Assembly (NCBI RefSeq): GCF_900113005.1
Contig: NZ_FONW01000004.1
Location: 124,001-188,000 of the forward strand
DNA from: Sunxiuqinia elliptica
Lineage (GTDB): Bacteria > Bacteroidota > Bacteroidia > Bacteroidales > Prolixibacteraceae
Length of the DNA: 64,000 bases
Direction of reading: 5' to 3'
The first letter of the stretch is position 1. Each line of letters opens with the position of its first letter. The notes beneath the pieces are model-generated. The model had not been told where the DNA came from, did no database searches, and saw only the letters and a list, made by a program, of their open reading frames with translations. Shown one piece after another: positions 25,786 through 33,839 of the stretch. The translations under genes were made by a program, and so were the position numbers.

Positions 25786-26592
25786 ATGATACCCAAATTA
25801 AAACATAGCAACAAAAACTTCTTATTGCTGGCCGGACCTTGTGTAATTGAGGGAGAAGCCATGGCTTTTGACATTGCCGAAAAAATCGTGGCCATTTGTG
25901 ATCGATTGGAGATTCCCTTTGTTTTCAAAGGATCATACCGAAAAGCCAATCGCTCGCGTATCGATTCATTCACGGGAATTGGCGATGAGAAAGCCCTTGA
26001 AATTTTGAAAGCTGTTGGTGAAAAGTATAACATTCCTACAGTCACTGACATCCATTCGGCAAGCGAAGCCGAACTCGCTGCCCGTTACGTAGATGTGCTT
26101 CAAATTCCGGCTTTCCTTTGTCGGCAAACCGACTTATTGGTGGCTGCGGCCGAAACCGGCAAGGTGGTGAACATCAAAAAAGGTCAGTTTTTATCGGCTG
26201 AATCCATGCAGTTTGCTGTAGGCAAAGTACGCGATGCCGGCAACAATAATGTGATGCTTACCGAACGTGGAACAACCTTTGGTTATCAAGACCTTGTGGT
26301 TGACTATCGGGGCATTCCGGTCATGAAAGAAAATCAATGCCCGGTCATTATGGACATTACCCATTCGCTGCAACAGCCCAACCAAACCAGCGGCGTTACC
26401 GGAGGAAAGCCCGAACTGATTGAAACCATTGCAAAAGCAGCGATGGCTGTTGGTGCTGATGGAATCTTCATTGAGACACATCCGAATCCTGCGGTTGCCA
26501 AATCGGATGGCGCCAATATGTTGAAACTTGACCTGCTGGAAAATTTGCTGACCAAGCTGGTTAAACTAAAGCAAGTTGTTGATCAGCTGTAA
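25786..26592 (+). CDS. kdsA: 3-deoxy-8-phosphooctulonate synthase
   Basis: 268 residues from the ATG at 25786 (MIPKLKHSNKNFLLLAGPC); an upstream Met 12 codons earlier is not supported. Condenses PEP with arabinose 5-phosphate to Kdo 8-phosphate for LPS. Motifs: LAGPCVIEG, FKGSYRKANRSRIDSFTG, VTDIHSASEA, IPAFLCRQTDLL and NVMLTERGTTFGYQDLVVDYR. Cys in PEP-metal site (GPC) fits a metal-dependent or metal-independent class; not resolved. Confidence 0.95.
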   Translation: MIPKLKHSNKNFLLLAGPCVIEGEAMAFDIAEKIVAICDRLEIPFVFKGSYRKANRSRIDSFTGIGDEKALEILKAVGEKYNIPTVTDIHSASEAELAARYVDVLQIPAFLCRQTDLLVAAAETGKVVNIKKGQFLSAESMQFAVGKVRDAGNNNVMLTERGTTFGYQDLVVDYRGIPVMKENQCPVIMDITHSLQQPNQTSGVTGGKPELIETIAKAAMAVGADGIFIETHPNPAVAKSDGANMLKLDLLENLLTKLVKLKQVVDQL

Positions 26593-26621
26593 CCATACTC
26601 GGAACGAATTAACTTGAAAAG

Positions 26622-26676
26622 GAAACAGCTGAGTCCAACGTACGCCTATCGGAGGCGCTTGTTCTCAGCTGTTTTC
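26622..26676 (+). terminator. Terminator with nested hairpin after kdsA
   Basis: Outer stem GAAACAGCTGAG (26622-26633) / CTCAGCTGTTTTC (26664-26676), with an inner hairpin CGCCT/AGGCG in the loop. The trailing sequence is pyrimidine-rich rather than a pure T run. Confidence 0.6.
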
Positions 26677-26699
26677 TTCACCTAAAACCATAACAGATT

Positions 26700-27110
26700 A
26701 TGAAAAACCGTCGTTCATTCTTGAAAAAAACACTGGCAGGAGCTAGTCTGCTGGCGGCACCACAATTCGCCCGTTCGGCTTCAGCAAAGGGAATGCAGAT
26801 TGCTCTAAAAGGGAGTTTCATGCACCAGGTTTATTTCTGGCTCAAACACCCCGAAAAGCCAGCCGATTGCAAACGCTTTGAAGAAGGGCTGCAACTGCTA
26901 GTCACCATCCCTGAAATTAAGTTGTACCACTGGGGAAAAGCCGTTCCCTCCAATCGCGATGTTGTTGATGATTCGTTCAGTTATTCTTACCTGGCCGTTT
27001 TCGACAGCCCAACGGATCAGGAAACCTATCAAACCCATCCCACTCACCTGAAGTTTATTGAGGAGTATGGCGATTTATGGGAAAAAGTGGTTGTTTACGA
27101 CGCCCTTTAA
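26700..27110 (+). CDS. Exported Dabb (A/B-barrel) domain protein
   Basis: 136 residues: a twin-arginine type leader MKNRRSFLKKTLAGASLLAAP followed by one stress-responsive A/B-barrel (Dabb) domain, seen in FMHQVYFWLKHPEKPADCKRFEEGLQLLVTIPEIKLYHWG and SYSYLAVFDSPTDQETYQTHPTHLKFIEEY. Dabb domains form dimeric barrels; the function of exported ones is unknown. Its stop overlaps the next gene's by 4 bases on the opposite strand. Confidence 0.85.
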   Translation: MKNRRSFLKKTLAGASLLAAPQFARSASAKGMQIALKGSFMHQVYFWLKHPEKPADCKRFEEGLQLLVTIPEIKLYHWGKAVPSNRDVVDDSFSYSYLAVFDSPTDQETYQTHPTHLKFIEEYGDLWEKVVVYDAL

Positions 27111-28393
27111 TGGAAGAACAGGTAAGCAATCAGAATGGCAGCAATGATCCCGGTAAGGTCAGCAATTAAGCCACACACCACCGTATAGCGGGTTCTTGAG
27201 ATACCAACTGCTCCAAAGTAAACAGCCAGGGTATAGAACGTTGTTTCGGTCGATCCTTGAAAAACCGACGATAACAAGCCTGCAAAAGAATCGGGTCCAA
27301 AGCTCGGGTTATTGTAGATTTCGAGCATGGCGCCCCGTGCTCCGCTCCCACTCAGTGGTTTCATTAAAGCTACCGGTAAAGCATCTACAAAATCGGTATT
27401 TAACCCAACCAGCGAAACCAGGCCTTTGACACCGCTTACCACCAGGTCCATCGCTCCTGATGCCCGAAATACGCCAATCCCAACTAACATGGCTACCAAG
27501 TAAGGAATGATTTTAATGGCGACATTGAACCCATCTTTCGCCCCGGTAATAAAGGAATTGTAAACATCAATTTTCTTTCGAAATGCCAAAAAGATAAAGG
27601 CAATAATAATCAGAAAGATGATCAGGTTACCGCCAAAAGAAGAGACCTCCGTAATCTCATCCTGTGTCATGCCGGAGAACCACCATAACAGCCCGGCTAT
27701 CAGCGCCGTTGCCGTTCCGAGGTAGGCGAGCACCGTTTTATTAAAAAGATTGATTCGTTGGTAGATCGATACGGAAATCAAGCCCGCAAGGGTTGAAAAA
27801 AAGGTGGCTAATAGAATCGGCAGAAAAATAACAGAAACCATTTGCGACTCCGCAGCTACCCGATAAGCTAAAATGCTCACCGGAATTACCGTCAAGCCTG
27901 AGGTGTTCAACACCAAAAACATAATCTGCGCATTCGATGCTTTGTCCTTCTCCACATTCAGCTCTTGCAAATCCTCCATGGCTTTCAGCCCCAGCGGTGT
28001 TGCAGCGTTATCCAATCCCAGCATGTTGGCCGAAAGGTTCATCATCATCGTTCCAATCGACTTATGATTTTTAGGCAGCTCCGGAAAAAGCTTATTGAAA
28101 AAAGGACCGAAAATACGGGCTATAACATTAACCGCACCACCATCTTCCCCAACTTTCATAATGCCCAACCACAATACCATCACCCCTATTAAAGCGATAA
28201 TCAGATCGACACTGGCAGTTGCCATCGAAAAGGAAGCATCAACCATGTCCTTAAAAACGTGCAGGTCAGCTTCGGTGAAAATAATGCCAATTGCATCGGC
28301 AAAGAAATCACGAAACAAATAACCAAACACCCGAATAAGAGCAACAACAAAGGCAACCAGAAAGAATCCGATCCATATGTAATTTAATACCAT
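27107..28393 (-). CDS. Nucleoside-recognition (Gate) membrane protein, SpmA-SpmB fusion type
   Basis: 428 residues with about 10 membrane segments in two homologous halves, each carrying the Gate-domain pattern: IGTMMMNLSANMLGLDNAATPLGLKAMEDLQ in the first and PLSGSGARGAMLEIY / FQGSTETTFYTLAVYFGAVGI in the second. In sporeformers SpmA and SpmB are separate; Bacteroidota usually carry this fusion. Transport of an unknown small solute is presumed. Convergent with the Dabb gene. Confidence 0.88.
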   Translation of the reverse strand: MVLNYIWIGFFLVAFVVALIRVFGYLFRDFFADAIGIIFTEADLHVFKDMVDASFSMATASVDLIIALIGVMVLWLGIMKVGEDGGAVNVIARIFGPFFNKLFPELPKNHKSIGTMMMNLSANMLGLDNAATPLGLKAMEDLQELNVEKDKASNAQIMFLVLNTSGLTVIPVSILAYRVAAESQMVSVIFLPILLATFFSTLAGLISVSIYQRINLFNKTVLAYLGTATALIAGLLWWFSGMTQDEITEVSSFGGNLIIFLIIIAFIFLAFRKKIDVYNSFITGAKDGFNVAIKIIPYLVAMLVGIGVFRASGAMDLVVSGVKGLVSLVGLNTDFVDALPVALMKPLSGSGARGAMLEIYNNPSFGPDSFAGLLSSVFQGSTETTFYTLAVYFGAVGISRTRYTVVCGLIADLTGIIAAILIAYLFFH

Positions 28394-29458
28394 ACCAATA
28401 AGCTAATTCAAAGCCCGAGAGCCGGGCATTCGATCAAAAAAATAAAACCGAATCTACAAAAAAAGCTTGAGAAATCGGGTATGCCCTTACTAATTGCTCT
28501 CTATTCTGGTTATTCAGTTCCTGAGTACCCAAGTTCATAAACTACATGCGTTCGTGTATTTCCTCCCATAGCAATCAAGAGAACTCTTGCTAACAATCCT
28601 TTTGAACGTCATCACAAACGAAGAGAGACAATCTGTTCATTCCGTCTCTTTACCTCTCTGCTCTTTGCCCTTTGCTCTCTGCTCTCAGCTCAGGCCAGTT
28701 AGCTTGCAAAAAAGCCTGCAAATACCGTCTTTTCTCCTCCTTGCCGAGGAGGAGTGGCACCGATTAATCGGTGTCGAGGTGGTTTGCTTTCCTGTCAAAC
28801 GAATAGAAAGATCACTTAACTATTAACTCTTCCGGTTCCGATGATCGGAACCACCTTCCCTTGTTTTCTGGTTCAAAACCCTCGTAGGCCGTTCCTTTTT
28901 CCAATAATTCGAATTTGAATTCGTGCCTTCATTGAGTTGAGCGTCTTCCTGAACTTGATTCGAAACTCTCCCCAAGCCCGCTTTGCTGGCTTTGCCCCTC
29001 TCTTTTTGAAAAGAGGGGAAGAGTCGGTGAAATCCGACAGGATTGAACGAGACTCTGGGGTGAGTTTGATCGAAAAAAAACGGTTCTCCGATCACACTTG
29101 TCTTCCTGAACTTGTTTCAGGATCTACCTACGGTTTTATCAAACGCTTTCCGATCTCCGGTCTCCGTTTATCTCTCTGCTCTTGGCCCTTTGCCCTTTGC
29201 CCTTTGCCCTTTGCTCTCCGCCCTAATCGCCTGATTTTGTGCAAATCGACTATACCACTCCTCTTATTAAGAAATACTCTATATTATGTAATTTGAGAAA
29301 TAGATTTTGGAAATATGCCAAGATGTGTTGTAACTTGAAACATAAGATTGTGAGAAGTAAACCGCCGGCTGGTCATCAACCATTCCCGATTTTGCAGCCC
29401 GGAGAGGAAGAGGAGGCCGACGGAACTTCTGCAAGATATCACATAATTTAATCTTACG
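28394..29458. repeat. Repeat-rich gene-poor region
   Basis: About 1 kb with several repeat types and no credible gene. CCCTTTG occurs four times in perfect tandem at 29186-29213, with a shorter relative near 28661. A hairpin-rich block at about 28732-28786 holds CTCCTC/GAGGAG and a perfect 16-bp palindrome CACCGATTAATCGGTG (28758-28773). GGTTCCGA/TCGGAACC forms another at about 28833-28851. GTCTTCCTGAACTTG occurs at 28943-28957 and 29100-29114, the second completed by TTTCAGGA as a hairpin. I recognise the last as a dispersed repeat of Bacteroidota intergenic DNA. Open frames here look random. Confidence 0.6.
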
Positions 29459-30145
29459 ATGAGTTATTTTGAAGATTTTCAACTTTGGAAAGAGCAAATC
29501 GAGGACCTCGCTCCCCATGAGGTTAAACCACCCAACCAGCCCGTAGACGAATTTGTGGCAAGCACCGAAGCCCTGGCTATTGAAGCGAACAAAGATCGCG
29601 ATGTTTTAACCACTGCGGGGATGGATCCTTCGCTTATTGCTAACTTGGTTACTCTTAGTGGAGCTTTGCGCTACTGCGAGGCCCAATGGAAAAGCGAATA
29701 CCTCAACCGGATCGAAGCTCAACAAAAATGGCAGGAAAAATCTCCTATGGCCTACGAATTTAAAAAAGACTTATTGCACCATTTTTCGTTTGCTTACCGC
29801 AAGGATACTAACATTCATAAAAAGGTGATGCGCATTCGCGAAGGAACCAGTCACGCCGATATGGTACAGGATTTAATTGAACTGGCCGTTTTAGGTGAAA
29901 AATATCCCGAACCATTAACCGCCATCAACTTCGATCTGGACCAATTACAAGCAGCACGAAGGCTGTCGCACTCCATGTCTGAACTGCTGGCGGCAGCCAA
30001 TGGCTCGCTGGATGAAAGCAACGGCACAAAACAACTGCGCGATAAGGCATTTACCCTATTGTATAAGACCGATAGCGCTGTTCGCGAATATGGTCGTTAT
30101 GTCTTTTGGAAAGATGAAGATAAAAGAAAGCGGTATTATCGCTAG
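29459..30145 (+). CDS. Conserved-looking helical protein, unknown function
   Basis: 228 residues, soluble, nearly all helical, no domain I recognise. Acidic N-terminus (MSYFEDFQLWKEQIEDLAPHEV), then YEFKKDLLHHFSFAYRKDTNIHKKVMRIREG and a C-terminal TDSAVREYGRYVFWKDEDKRKRYYR. Codon use resembles the core genes rather than the AT-rich cassettes downstream. It stands alone between two repeat regions. Confidence 0.65.
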   Translation: MSYFEDFQLWKEQIEDLAPHEVKPPNQPVDEFVASTEALAIEANKDRDVLTTAGMDPSLIANLVTLSGALRYCEAQWKSEYLNRIEAQQKWQEKSPMAYEFKKDLLHHFSFAYRKDTNIHKKVMRIREGTSHADMVQDLIELAVLGEKYPEPLTAINFDLDQLQAARRLSHSMSELLAAANGSLDESNGTKQLRDKAFTLLYKTDSAVREYGRYVFWKDEDKRKRYYR

Positions 30146-30289
30146 ACTTAATGATTAAATATGGTGAACGATGCACATGGGAGTAGACATAGCTATTGAA
30201 ATAAGCTGTTGACACAGTTTGTTGAACACGCCCCTCCCTCTTTTTCTGAAATCCCTGATTTTACTAGCCCCGAGGCAACTTTTACGTGC

Positions 30290-30508
30290 CCCTTGGGGCT
30301 TATTTTTATTTCAATTGGCTCCATTTTGACTCCAATTAGCCATTTTTTTGACGCAATTGCCCCTAAGGACCGGCCCATTTGCACTTTTTTTTACTCCATT
30401 GGCAAAAGATGTGCTCCCCTTGGCCATTTTTCGGCTTCAATCGGGGAAATTACCAGTCCAACAGGCTATAGTTTGCATTCAATTGGTCGGAGTAAGCGTC
30501 CCCTTGGC
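30290..30508 (+). repeat. 42-nt tandem repeat (about five units), degenerate at DNA level
   Basis: Five units of exactly 42 nt start at 30290, 30332, 30374, 30416 and 30458, with a sixth partial at 30500. They keep a 14-residue pattern P-[LIT]-[GSC]-x-[FYL]-x-x-[SA]-I-[GA]-x4 in one frame, although bases have diverged. The frame is open from a TTG at 30209 to a stop at 30511 (100 residues), but the start is poor and no signal peptide is seen. Either a minisatellite decaying in units of three or a small repeat protein. Confidence 0.7.
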
Positions 30509-30635
30509 TAATTCTGGGGTTCAACCAGGAATATCATACCAATACAGACCGGCAGCAAGGAGTAAAAGCAACTTAATAAAGCATTTGTTATCTAACAAAT
30601 GTTTCCTATTTTTAGATAAATAAAAACCGAAACCC

Positions 30636-30965
30636 TTGAATAAGCGCCCGCAAATAATGCTAAAGCTTACAATACATCGGCAACAAGAAGTAATCGAAAT
30701 TGAATTTTCGGATGAGCGTGATTTTCTGGCCAAACTAAAGCCAGAAATGCCTACCCGTTGGAGCGCAGGCTTAAAAAGAATTACACCACATATGCTGCAG
30801 CATTCATTTGCGACTCAATTGCCCGAACAAGGGATCAACATAAGAGTAATTCAAAATTTTCTAAGGCATGAAAATATTCAAACAACAGAGATTTATACTC
30901 CTGTTTCGAATTTAGAGATTCAAAAAGCTATTAACCCGATAGATGAAATTATAAGTAAAATATGA
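30636..30965 (+). pseudogene. Remnant of a tyrosine recombinase (integrase), internally deleted
   Basis: 109 residues joining two distant parts of a tyrosine integrase. The first 45 residues resemble the N-terminal start of Bacteroidota integrases (LKLTIHRQQEVIEIEFS ... PTRWSA). They run straight into the C-terminal catalytic end: ITPHMLQHSFATQLPEQGINIRVIQNFLRHENIQTTEIYTPV. The core-binding domain and catalytic Arg I are gone, and box II reads HMLQH where HxLRH is expected, so Arg II is lost as well. It must be inactive. It lies just before the cassette array and points toward it, so it may be what is left of the array's own integrase. Confidence 0.85.
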
Positions 30966-30992
30966 ATTGTTGCATTTACAATACTATTTTAT

Positions 30993-31065
30993 TGGAAATG
31001 ACACATTTTGTCACACATATGAAAAGAATAAAGTGCATAAATGTGTTATTCCAGATACGTTAGCG
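30993..31065 (+). other. Cassette boundary 1: possible degenerate attI/attC site
   Basis: GTTAGCG (31059-31065) is the exact reverse complement of the R'' heptamer CGCTAAC ending the first cassette at 32571. Upstream, TGGAAATGACACATTT (30993-31008) pairs with AAATGTGTTATTCCA (31039-31053), one gap and one mismatch. No clear left-hand R'' box, as expected for an attI side or a decayed site. Confidence 0.5.
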
Positions 31066-31105
31066 GTAAATTTAAAAGAGCCAAAATCATATAACTAAAA
31101 TAATA

Positions 31106-31864
31106 GTGACTGAAGATTACAAAATATTATATGACATTTCAAAAGAAGATTTTGAGACTTCTAAATTGCTTCTCGAAAACAATTTTTATCCTCAATCACT
31201 TTTTTACTTTCAACAATCCATTGAAAAATTAATAAAATACTTAGGCTTAAAAGATGGAATTATTTCCACCAAAGACCTGAGTAGGAAAATAAGTCATAAC
31301 TCAAGTCTTATCTTTAAAAAAGCATTGACTAAATATAAGAGCCTTAACAATTCAATTGTTGACTTTGATATAAATAAAGAGTTTCAAGAATTAGATGAAA
31401 TCATAAAGAAAACTCCTGATGATAAAGTACTAGAAGTAATTCTTAAAAACATTTTTGATGTTTTGAAAAACAAACCAGAATTACCATTTGATATTGAAAA
31501 AATTAAAAACTTTGAAGATTTATATCAAGTTCTTAAAAAAATAAGTCCAGATATGCCGCAACTTGAAGAATTAAGACGCATTGACAACAATAAACTATTT
31601 AAACCGATAGCAGAAAAAATGCTGCAAGATTTTAAAGCTAGTTTTGATGAATACATTCAAGGAATAATTATTTTGTTTTACATAAATACAATCTCACAAA
31701 GACTTGTTTCCACTGTTCGGTATCCAGAACTTGACCAAATGATAAATCCAAGTGAAATATTTAACAAAGAACATTCTCTTGTCAAAGAATTACCAACATT
31801 ACACATGGCTTTGGAATATTCATTAGAAACAATTAAAACAAAAGAAAATGAAAAGACCATTTGA
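31106..31864 (+). CDS. HEPN-like helical protein (cassette 1, first gene)
   Basis: 252 residues from a GTG start (no ATG is available nearby). The N-terminal ~75 residues read like a HEPN domain: DISKEDFETSKLLLENNFYPQSLFYFQQSIEKLIKYLGLKDG, matching the A-Q-x-A-E-K style of small HEPN proteins. The Rx4-6H RNase motif is not evident (RKISH is too short). The remaining helical region has no named domain. It overlaps the next gene by 17 bases, a coupled pair inside one cassette. HEPN proteins are common in toxin-antitoxin and phage-defence loci; that role is inferred. Confidence 0.65.
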   Translation: MTEDYKILYDISKEDFETSKLLLENNFYPQSLFYFQQSIEKLIKYLGLKDGIISTKDLSRKISHNSSLIFKKALTKYKSLNNSIVDFDINKEFQELDEIIKKTPDDKVLEVILKNIFDVLKNKPELPFDIEKIKNFEDLYQVLKKISPDMPQLEELRRIDNNKLFKPIAEKMLQDFKASFDEYIQGIIILFYINTISQRLVSTVRYPELDQMINPSEIFNKEHSLVKELPTLHMALEYSLETIKTKENEKTI

Positions 31865-32561
31865 GTTTGTAATGGACACTTTCTTTGAAGGTCTAGATAA
31901 TCTTAAAGAAAATCAAAGACTTAATTTCAATAATTCTGAGAAATTTATGATTTGGGTCGTGGGTTTTTCCATTGGCGGGCTTTCAATTATTGTTACCAAC
32001 TTGGCAAAATTTAGTAATTCATTTGACCATTGCACAATAAAGACAATTCTAATTTTGCTATCCATTTCAATAATCTCAGGAATATTATATCGTTGGTTTT
32101 TCTATATTTATCAAACGCTCTATCAAAACATTGAATTTTACCTTCAGGGTGCTTTTTCCAGGCAGCAAATTATGGAAGTAAACCCAGATGACATTTCAAA
32201 TGAAAATGATATTAAGGAAGTTATTAGGCGTTTAAAAATTGACTACGATGACGATGTTTCGCATGTATTGGATGAATATGCAAAACTGACCGAGGAAGGA
32301 AAACTTATAGTTCTTAATGATTTAAAAGCTCGCTATGAAATTATTGCGCAAGGCGCAAAACGAGAATTTGAATTTGCAATGAACTACGCAAAAGACACTT
32401 TTAAAGAAGCATTTGGTTTATCTGACAAGGCAGCAGATAAAATGTTTCAACCTACTTCATCGAAGAAGTTTAGAATTTTTGGATTCTTAACCTCTATTTC
32501 TTTTCTATTAAGTTGTTTATCATTCATCACTGTTGTGATAATCTTATGTATAAAATATTGA
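31848..32561 (+). CDS. Membrane protein paired with the HEPN-like gene (cassette 1)
   Basis: 237 residues. Hydrophobic helices at about 33-52, 66-86 and 212-234 flank a charged, helical cytosolic middle (VNPDDISNENDIKEVIRRLKIDYDDD). No known domain. The overlap with the upstream gene means both are made together. A membrane-located effector partnered with a soluble sensor is a typical defence layout, but no activity can be read from the sequence. Confidence 0.65.
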   Translation: MKRPFEFVMDTFFEGLDNLKENQRLNFNNSEKFMIWVVGFSIGGLSIIVTNLAKFSNSFDHCTIKTILILLSISIISGILYRWFFYIYQTLYQNIEFYLQGAFSRQQIMEVNPDDISNENDIKEVIRRLKIDYDDDVSHVLDEYAKLTEEGKLIVLNDLKARYEIIAQGAKREFEFAMNYAKDTFKEAFGLSDKAADKMFQPTSSKKFRIFGFLTSISFLLSCLSFITVVIILCIKY

Positions 32562-32570
32562 AAAATCTAC

Positions 32571-32703
32571 CGCTAACAAACTGTAAATTGCATTGCGGGG
32601 TTCGTGGTGTGTCGTACGCTGGATTCTCGCAACATCGTTCCGTCCTAGCGGACAGGAACGAGCTCCGAAATCCGCAACGACAACTTACAGGTGACCGTTA
32701 GGC
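32571..32703 (+). other. attC-like recombination site 1 (133 bp)
   Basis: R'' CGCTAAC (32571-32577) and R' GTTAGGC (32697-32703) bound a long hairpin-forming segment: CTGTAAATTG (32581-32590) with CAACTTACAG (32680-32689), and an apical GTTCCGTCC/GGACAGGAAC hairpin. R'' is the exact complement of the cassette's own start heptamer (31059). Next to it the following cassette begins. Confidence 0.8.
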
Positions 32704-32738
32704 GTCATTTTACGCTCGCATTGAAAGTTATAAAATGA

Positions 32739-33686
32739 ATGAATCACAACAATATGAAATGTCCGATAACCGAACTAGATGCAGAAAGAGTTGATGGCAA
32801 CTCTTATAGATTAGAATTAAATGATGATTACCTGTTCGTCAGGCTTGGATTTACATTTAATATGCTTTCAAATCAAGAAAAGTTCAAAAAAAATCGATAC
32901 TTACTTGCTGGTGCAATATTAAATAAACAACTCGCGGATGAAAGTGAGAATGATATTTATTGGTTTACATTAACATCAGACAGTTTCGATGAAAAACTAA
33001 GTAGAATTGAATATCCAAAAACTCCAAAAGCAAAACTTGATAACCTTTTAAAAACGCTTTTTGAATTTCAAAACGTTGAGGGTGAGCTTATACAAATAAA
33101 TGGAGTAGTTTCAAAACCAGAGTTTTATTATAAGCATTTCTTTAGGTCTGCATCTGAATGTTTTTATTATTTCAAAGAACTTAAATATCAAGAATTAATC
33201 GATTGTGTCTTCAACGATGCGACTAATGAGCCATTTAAATTCCGCATTACATTTAAAGGTTTAAATTATTACTTGGAATTAACAGAACGGGGTGATTTAT
33301 CAAATAGATGCTTTGTAGCCATGTCCTTTGATAAAAACATGAAAGAGACAAGAGACGCAATAAAATTAGCAATTGAGAAAAATGATTTTGAGCCCATAAT
33401 AATTGACGAACAAATAATTGAAAGTTCTCAAACAATCAATGATGCAATTATTGCTGCCATAAAAAGTTGTAAATTTTGCATTGCTGACTTTACACAACAA
33501 AAAGACGGTGTGTATTTTGAAAGTGGGTTTGCGGTTGGATTAGGAAAACCGGTTATTTATTCATGCCGCAATGATTGGTTTAAACGATCACATTTTGACA
33601 CGAATCATTTTCCACATGTTATCTATGAATCAACAACAGAACTAACTGCACTTTTAGATAAAAAAATAAAAGCATGGATTAAATAA
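32739..33686 (+). CDS. Nucleoside 2-deoxyribosyltransferase/TIR-like protein (cassette 2)
   Basis: 315 residues. The first ~185 are a mixed region with no named domain (possible sensor). Residues about 190-300 form a Rossmann-like domain of the nucleoside deoxyribosyltransferase/TIR group: RCFVAMSFDKNMKETRDAIKLAIEKNDFEPIIID, then FCIADFTQQKDGVYFESGFAVGLGKPVIYSC. E261 in GVYFESG is in the position of the catalytic Glu. In phage defence such domains break down NAD or nucleotides. The activity is inferred, not shown. Lone gene of its cassette. Confidence 0.7.
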   Translation: MNHNNMKCPITELDAERVDGNSYRLELNDDYLFVRLGFTFNMLSNQEKFKKNRYLLAGAILNKQLADESENDIYWFTLTSDSFDEKLSRIEYPKTPKAKLDNLLKTLFEFQNVEGELIQINGVVSKPEFYYKHFFRSASECFYYFKELKYQELIDCVFNDATNEPFKFRITFKGLNYYLELTERGDLSNRCFVAMSFDKNMKETRDAIKLAIEKNDFEPIIIDEQIIESSQTINDAIIAAIKSCKFCIADFTQQKDGVYFESGFAVGLGKPVIYSCRNDWFKRSHFDTNHFPHVIYESTTELTALLDKKIKAWIK

Positions 33687-33698
33687 AAAAAAACGAAC

Positions 33699-33831
33699 GC
33701 CTAACAAATTGCAAATTGCATTGCGGGGTTCGTGGTGTGTCGTTCGCTGGATTCTCGTTTCGCAGTTCCGTCCTATCGGACAGGAACGCTCTTCAAAATC
33801 CGCAACGACAACTTGCAAGTGACCGTTAGCT
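33699..33831 (+). other. attC-like recombination site 2 (133 bp)
   Basis: R'' GCCTAAC (33699-33705) is the exact complement of the cassette's start GTTAGGC (32697). R' GTTAGCT ends at 33831. The interior is close to site 1, with compensating changes: TTGCAAATTG pairs with CAACTTGCAA here, where site 1 has CTGTAAATTG and CAACTTACAG. The apical hairpin GTTCCGTCC/GGACAGGAAC is shared. Confidence 0.8.
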
Positions 33832-33839
33832 ACAATTTT

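Noticed and set aside
29186-29213. CCCTTTG tandem as a CRISPR-like array
   Set aside because: Units are contiguous with no spacers; a microsatellite.
28823-29296. Several 75-119-residue frames in the repeat region
   Set aside because: They follow low-complexity and palindromic repeats, overlap on both strands, and show no protein-like pattern.
30209-30511. 100-residue repeat ORF called as a gene
   Set aside because: TTG start, no signal peptide, coding not demonstrated; kept as a repeat and a finding instead.
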